A stretch of DNA of 64,000 nt from Terfezia claveryi. Taxonomy: Eukaryota > Ascomycota > Pezizomycetes > Pezizales > Pezizaceae. Under the pieces are notes generated by a model. It was not told the DNA's origin. It did no database searches and saw only the letters and a program-made list of their open reading frames with translations. Positions 62,878-64,000 of this stretch are shown piece after piece; within the stretch, counting starts at the first letter, position 1, and the number at the start of each line of letters is the position of its first letter. The DNA lies in contig WHUX01000046.1 in the NCBI GenBank assembly GCA_015179025.1, forward strand, positions 124,001 through 188,000, given 5' to 3'. Both the position numbers and the translations under genes were made by a program.

Positions 62878-64000
62878 TATGATAGCCTCCAGTAACAACG
62901 CCGGATAATTTTGGTTAATCTGGTTGCATGACCCTCCTCTGTGAAGCAGCCTACTTCCTTCTCCACAGGAGTCTCCTCCACAGCACCAGGGGCCCCAACC
63001 TCGCAACTTTATATAGGAATCGTTACTATCGCCGTGTTAGGCCGATTTCTGCTTGCTGCTTTTATGGACGTAATACACCGCTGCCGGAGAAGTCTAATCT
63101 CTTTGCATTGAGGTTTCGCGTTCTGTTTAGGGTTCAACCTCAATTGGTGCCTCCATCTTTTGATAATGTTATATTTAATACTCATCTTAGGCGACTTTCC
63201 GACAGCCAATGCAGGGAGAGAAATTGGAGGTCAACTTCGCTCAAGTGAGTTCAAGGCATACATGCCCCGCTTCCTGCTACTGTAGATACTTCGTGATCAT
63301 GAAGATGTTACAGATCTGTCCAACCTAATATCAAAACCAATCATCACTTCACCTGCAGCGCTCATGTTGGCATTCTAGATGTCACAATGTTTCAGAGTCA
63401 ATACCGGTATACCCACATACATGCCAAGTTTACCCCTTTGAGTAGATGTGACATTTTCTTGCCCCGCTCCCTTCATCATAAGTAATTCGTAATTCATATA
63501 ATACCCTCCGATTCCTCTATATTCTTACTCAGTTTATCCTTTCCTGCGTTACTTCAAACCAAAATACCCATTCCAGCCTTTCTAACTTTCCTCCCTGCCT
63601 TCGCTCTATCGTATCCGAAGACTCCCAGACAGATACAATCCTCATGGTTGTCGTTACACATCCAAGCGTTCCTATCATACCAGTACCTGAACACCCCAAA
63701 GACCCATCGTCTGTTTACAAGACAAACTACCACAATTCCTAAAGGAATCCGTCCAAACCCACATACCTTAGGAACAAAGTTTCTATCCTACTGCCCCTTT
63801 TTGGGAAAATTCCAGCCACAGGAAGACAGGATCCGCAACAGAAGTTTCTTGATGCCACTCTCCTTACGTGTTCCTTTTGCTGGTATTTGACTTGAGTCTG
63901 TTTCCAAATTAGCAAAGTGTCTATCAACCACCGAAAGTATTTCAGACATTGGAGGAATTTGGTTCCAATTAAGGGGATTCAAAGGCAAAAATACATACTG

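Larger units (their letters stand above)
60281..64000. other. Repeat-bearing, gene-poor end of the window
   Basis: About 3.7 kb without a convincing gene. It holds a TA-flanked MITE (61111-61246), a retroelement 3' end (62023-62107) and three copies of the dispersed motif (61981-61995, 62803-62817, 62846-62860). A minus-strand frame at 63788-63988 could be the C-terminus of a gene beyond the window, but nothing supports it. Confidence 0.5.

Noticed and set aside
63643..63745. ATG with a promoter-like leader opening a short frame (MVVVTHPSVPIIPVPEHPKD)
   Set aside because: The frame closes after about 32 codons, and no clear donor or continuing homologous exon is visible before the window ends.
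63788..63988. Minus-strand 66-codon frame at the window end
   Set aside because: It might be the end of a gene outside the window, but it shows no domain, splice acceptor or codon-use support.

Overview
The window is nuclear DNA from a filamentous ascomycete (Pezizomycotina). The evidence is short 50-200 bp GT-AG introns, typical ascomycete protein families (VTC4 polyphosphate polymerase, fungal JHD1, Mep-type ammonium transporter, Rub1 with a two-residue tail, CorA-type Mnr2/Alr) and long repeat-bearing spacers. About fifteen protein genes in 64 kb, plus retroelement-like debris and a decayed Crinkler-like gene, would fit a repeat-rich Pezizales genome (truffle or morel relatives), but that placement is inference.

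Layout: 1-806 (-) 5' part of a Bub1/Mad3 spindle-checkpoint gene; 1679-3727 (+) SLC35C2-like transporter; 4252-7022 (+) COG4; 7743-8705 (-) unknown protein; 8.7-13.8 kb gene-poor; 13769-15677 (-) Mep1/MeaA-type ammonium transporter; 15.7-23.5 kb gene-poor, with a broken SAM/nuclease (Crinkler-like) pseudogene and a poly(A)-tailed retroelement end; 23518-~26394 (-) CorA Mg2+ transporter; 27176-27962 (-) coatomer zeta with a frameshift; 28500-33473 (+) mitochondrial PPR-like protein with 141-bp and 108-bp coding repeats and a second frameshift; 34393-35020 (+) NEDD8/Rub1; 36218-37015 (-) atypical SDR; 38053-39223 (-) CstF64/Rna15; 40040-41248 (+) prohibitin 2; 41706-43064 (+) type II membrane protein; 43715-46435 (-) VTC4; 47069-47929 (-) Cys-rich unknown; 49654-56790 (+) very large JHD1/KDM2 JmjC demethylase; 58680-60280 (+) STIMATE/YPL162C membrane protein; 60.3-64 kb repeat-rich spacer with a TA-flanked MITE and retroelement tails.

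The genes are housekeeping genes without an operon or cluster logic. Several serve membrane trafficking or vacuole/ion homeostasis (COG4, RET3, VTC4, CorA, STIMATE), but I see no sign of co-regulation. Exon coordinates were derived by hand from splice consensus, reading phase and family knowledge. Reading phase closes across every multi-exon gene except RET3 and the PPR-like gene. Each of those is off by one base inside a C/G homopolymer, so assembly or sequencing error must be excluded first. No new biological system is demonstrated. The most interesting items are a duplicated, intron-split Cys/His motif in JHD1, the dispersed repeats, the Crinkler-like relic and the very small coding exons (5, 11 and 28 nt).
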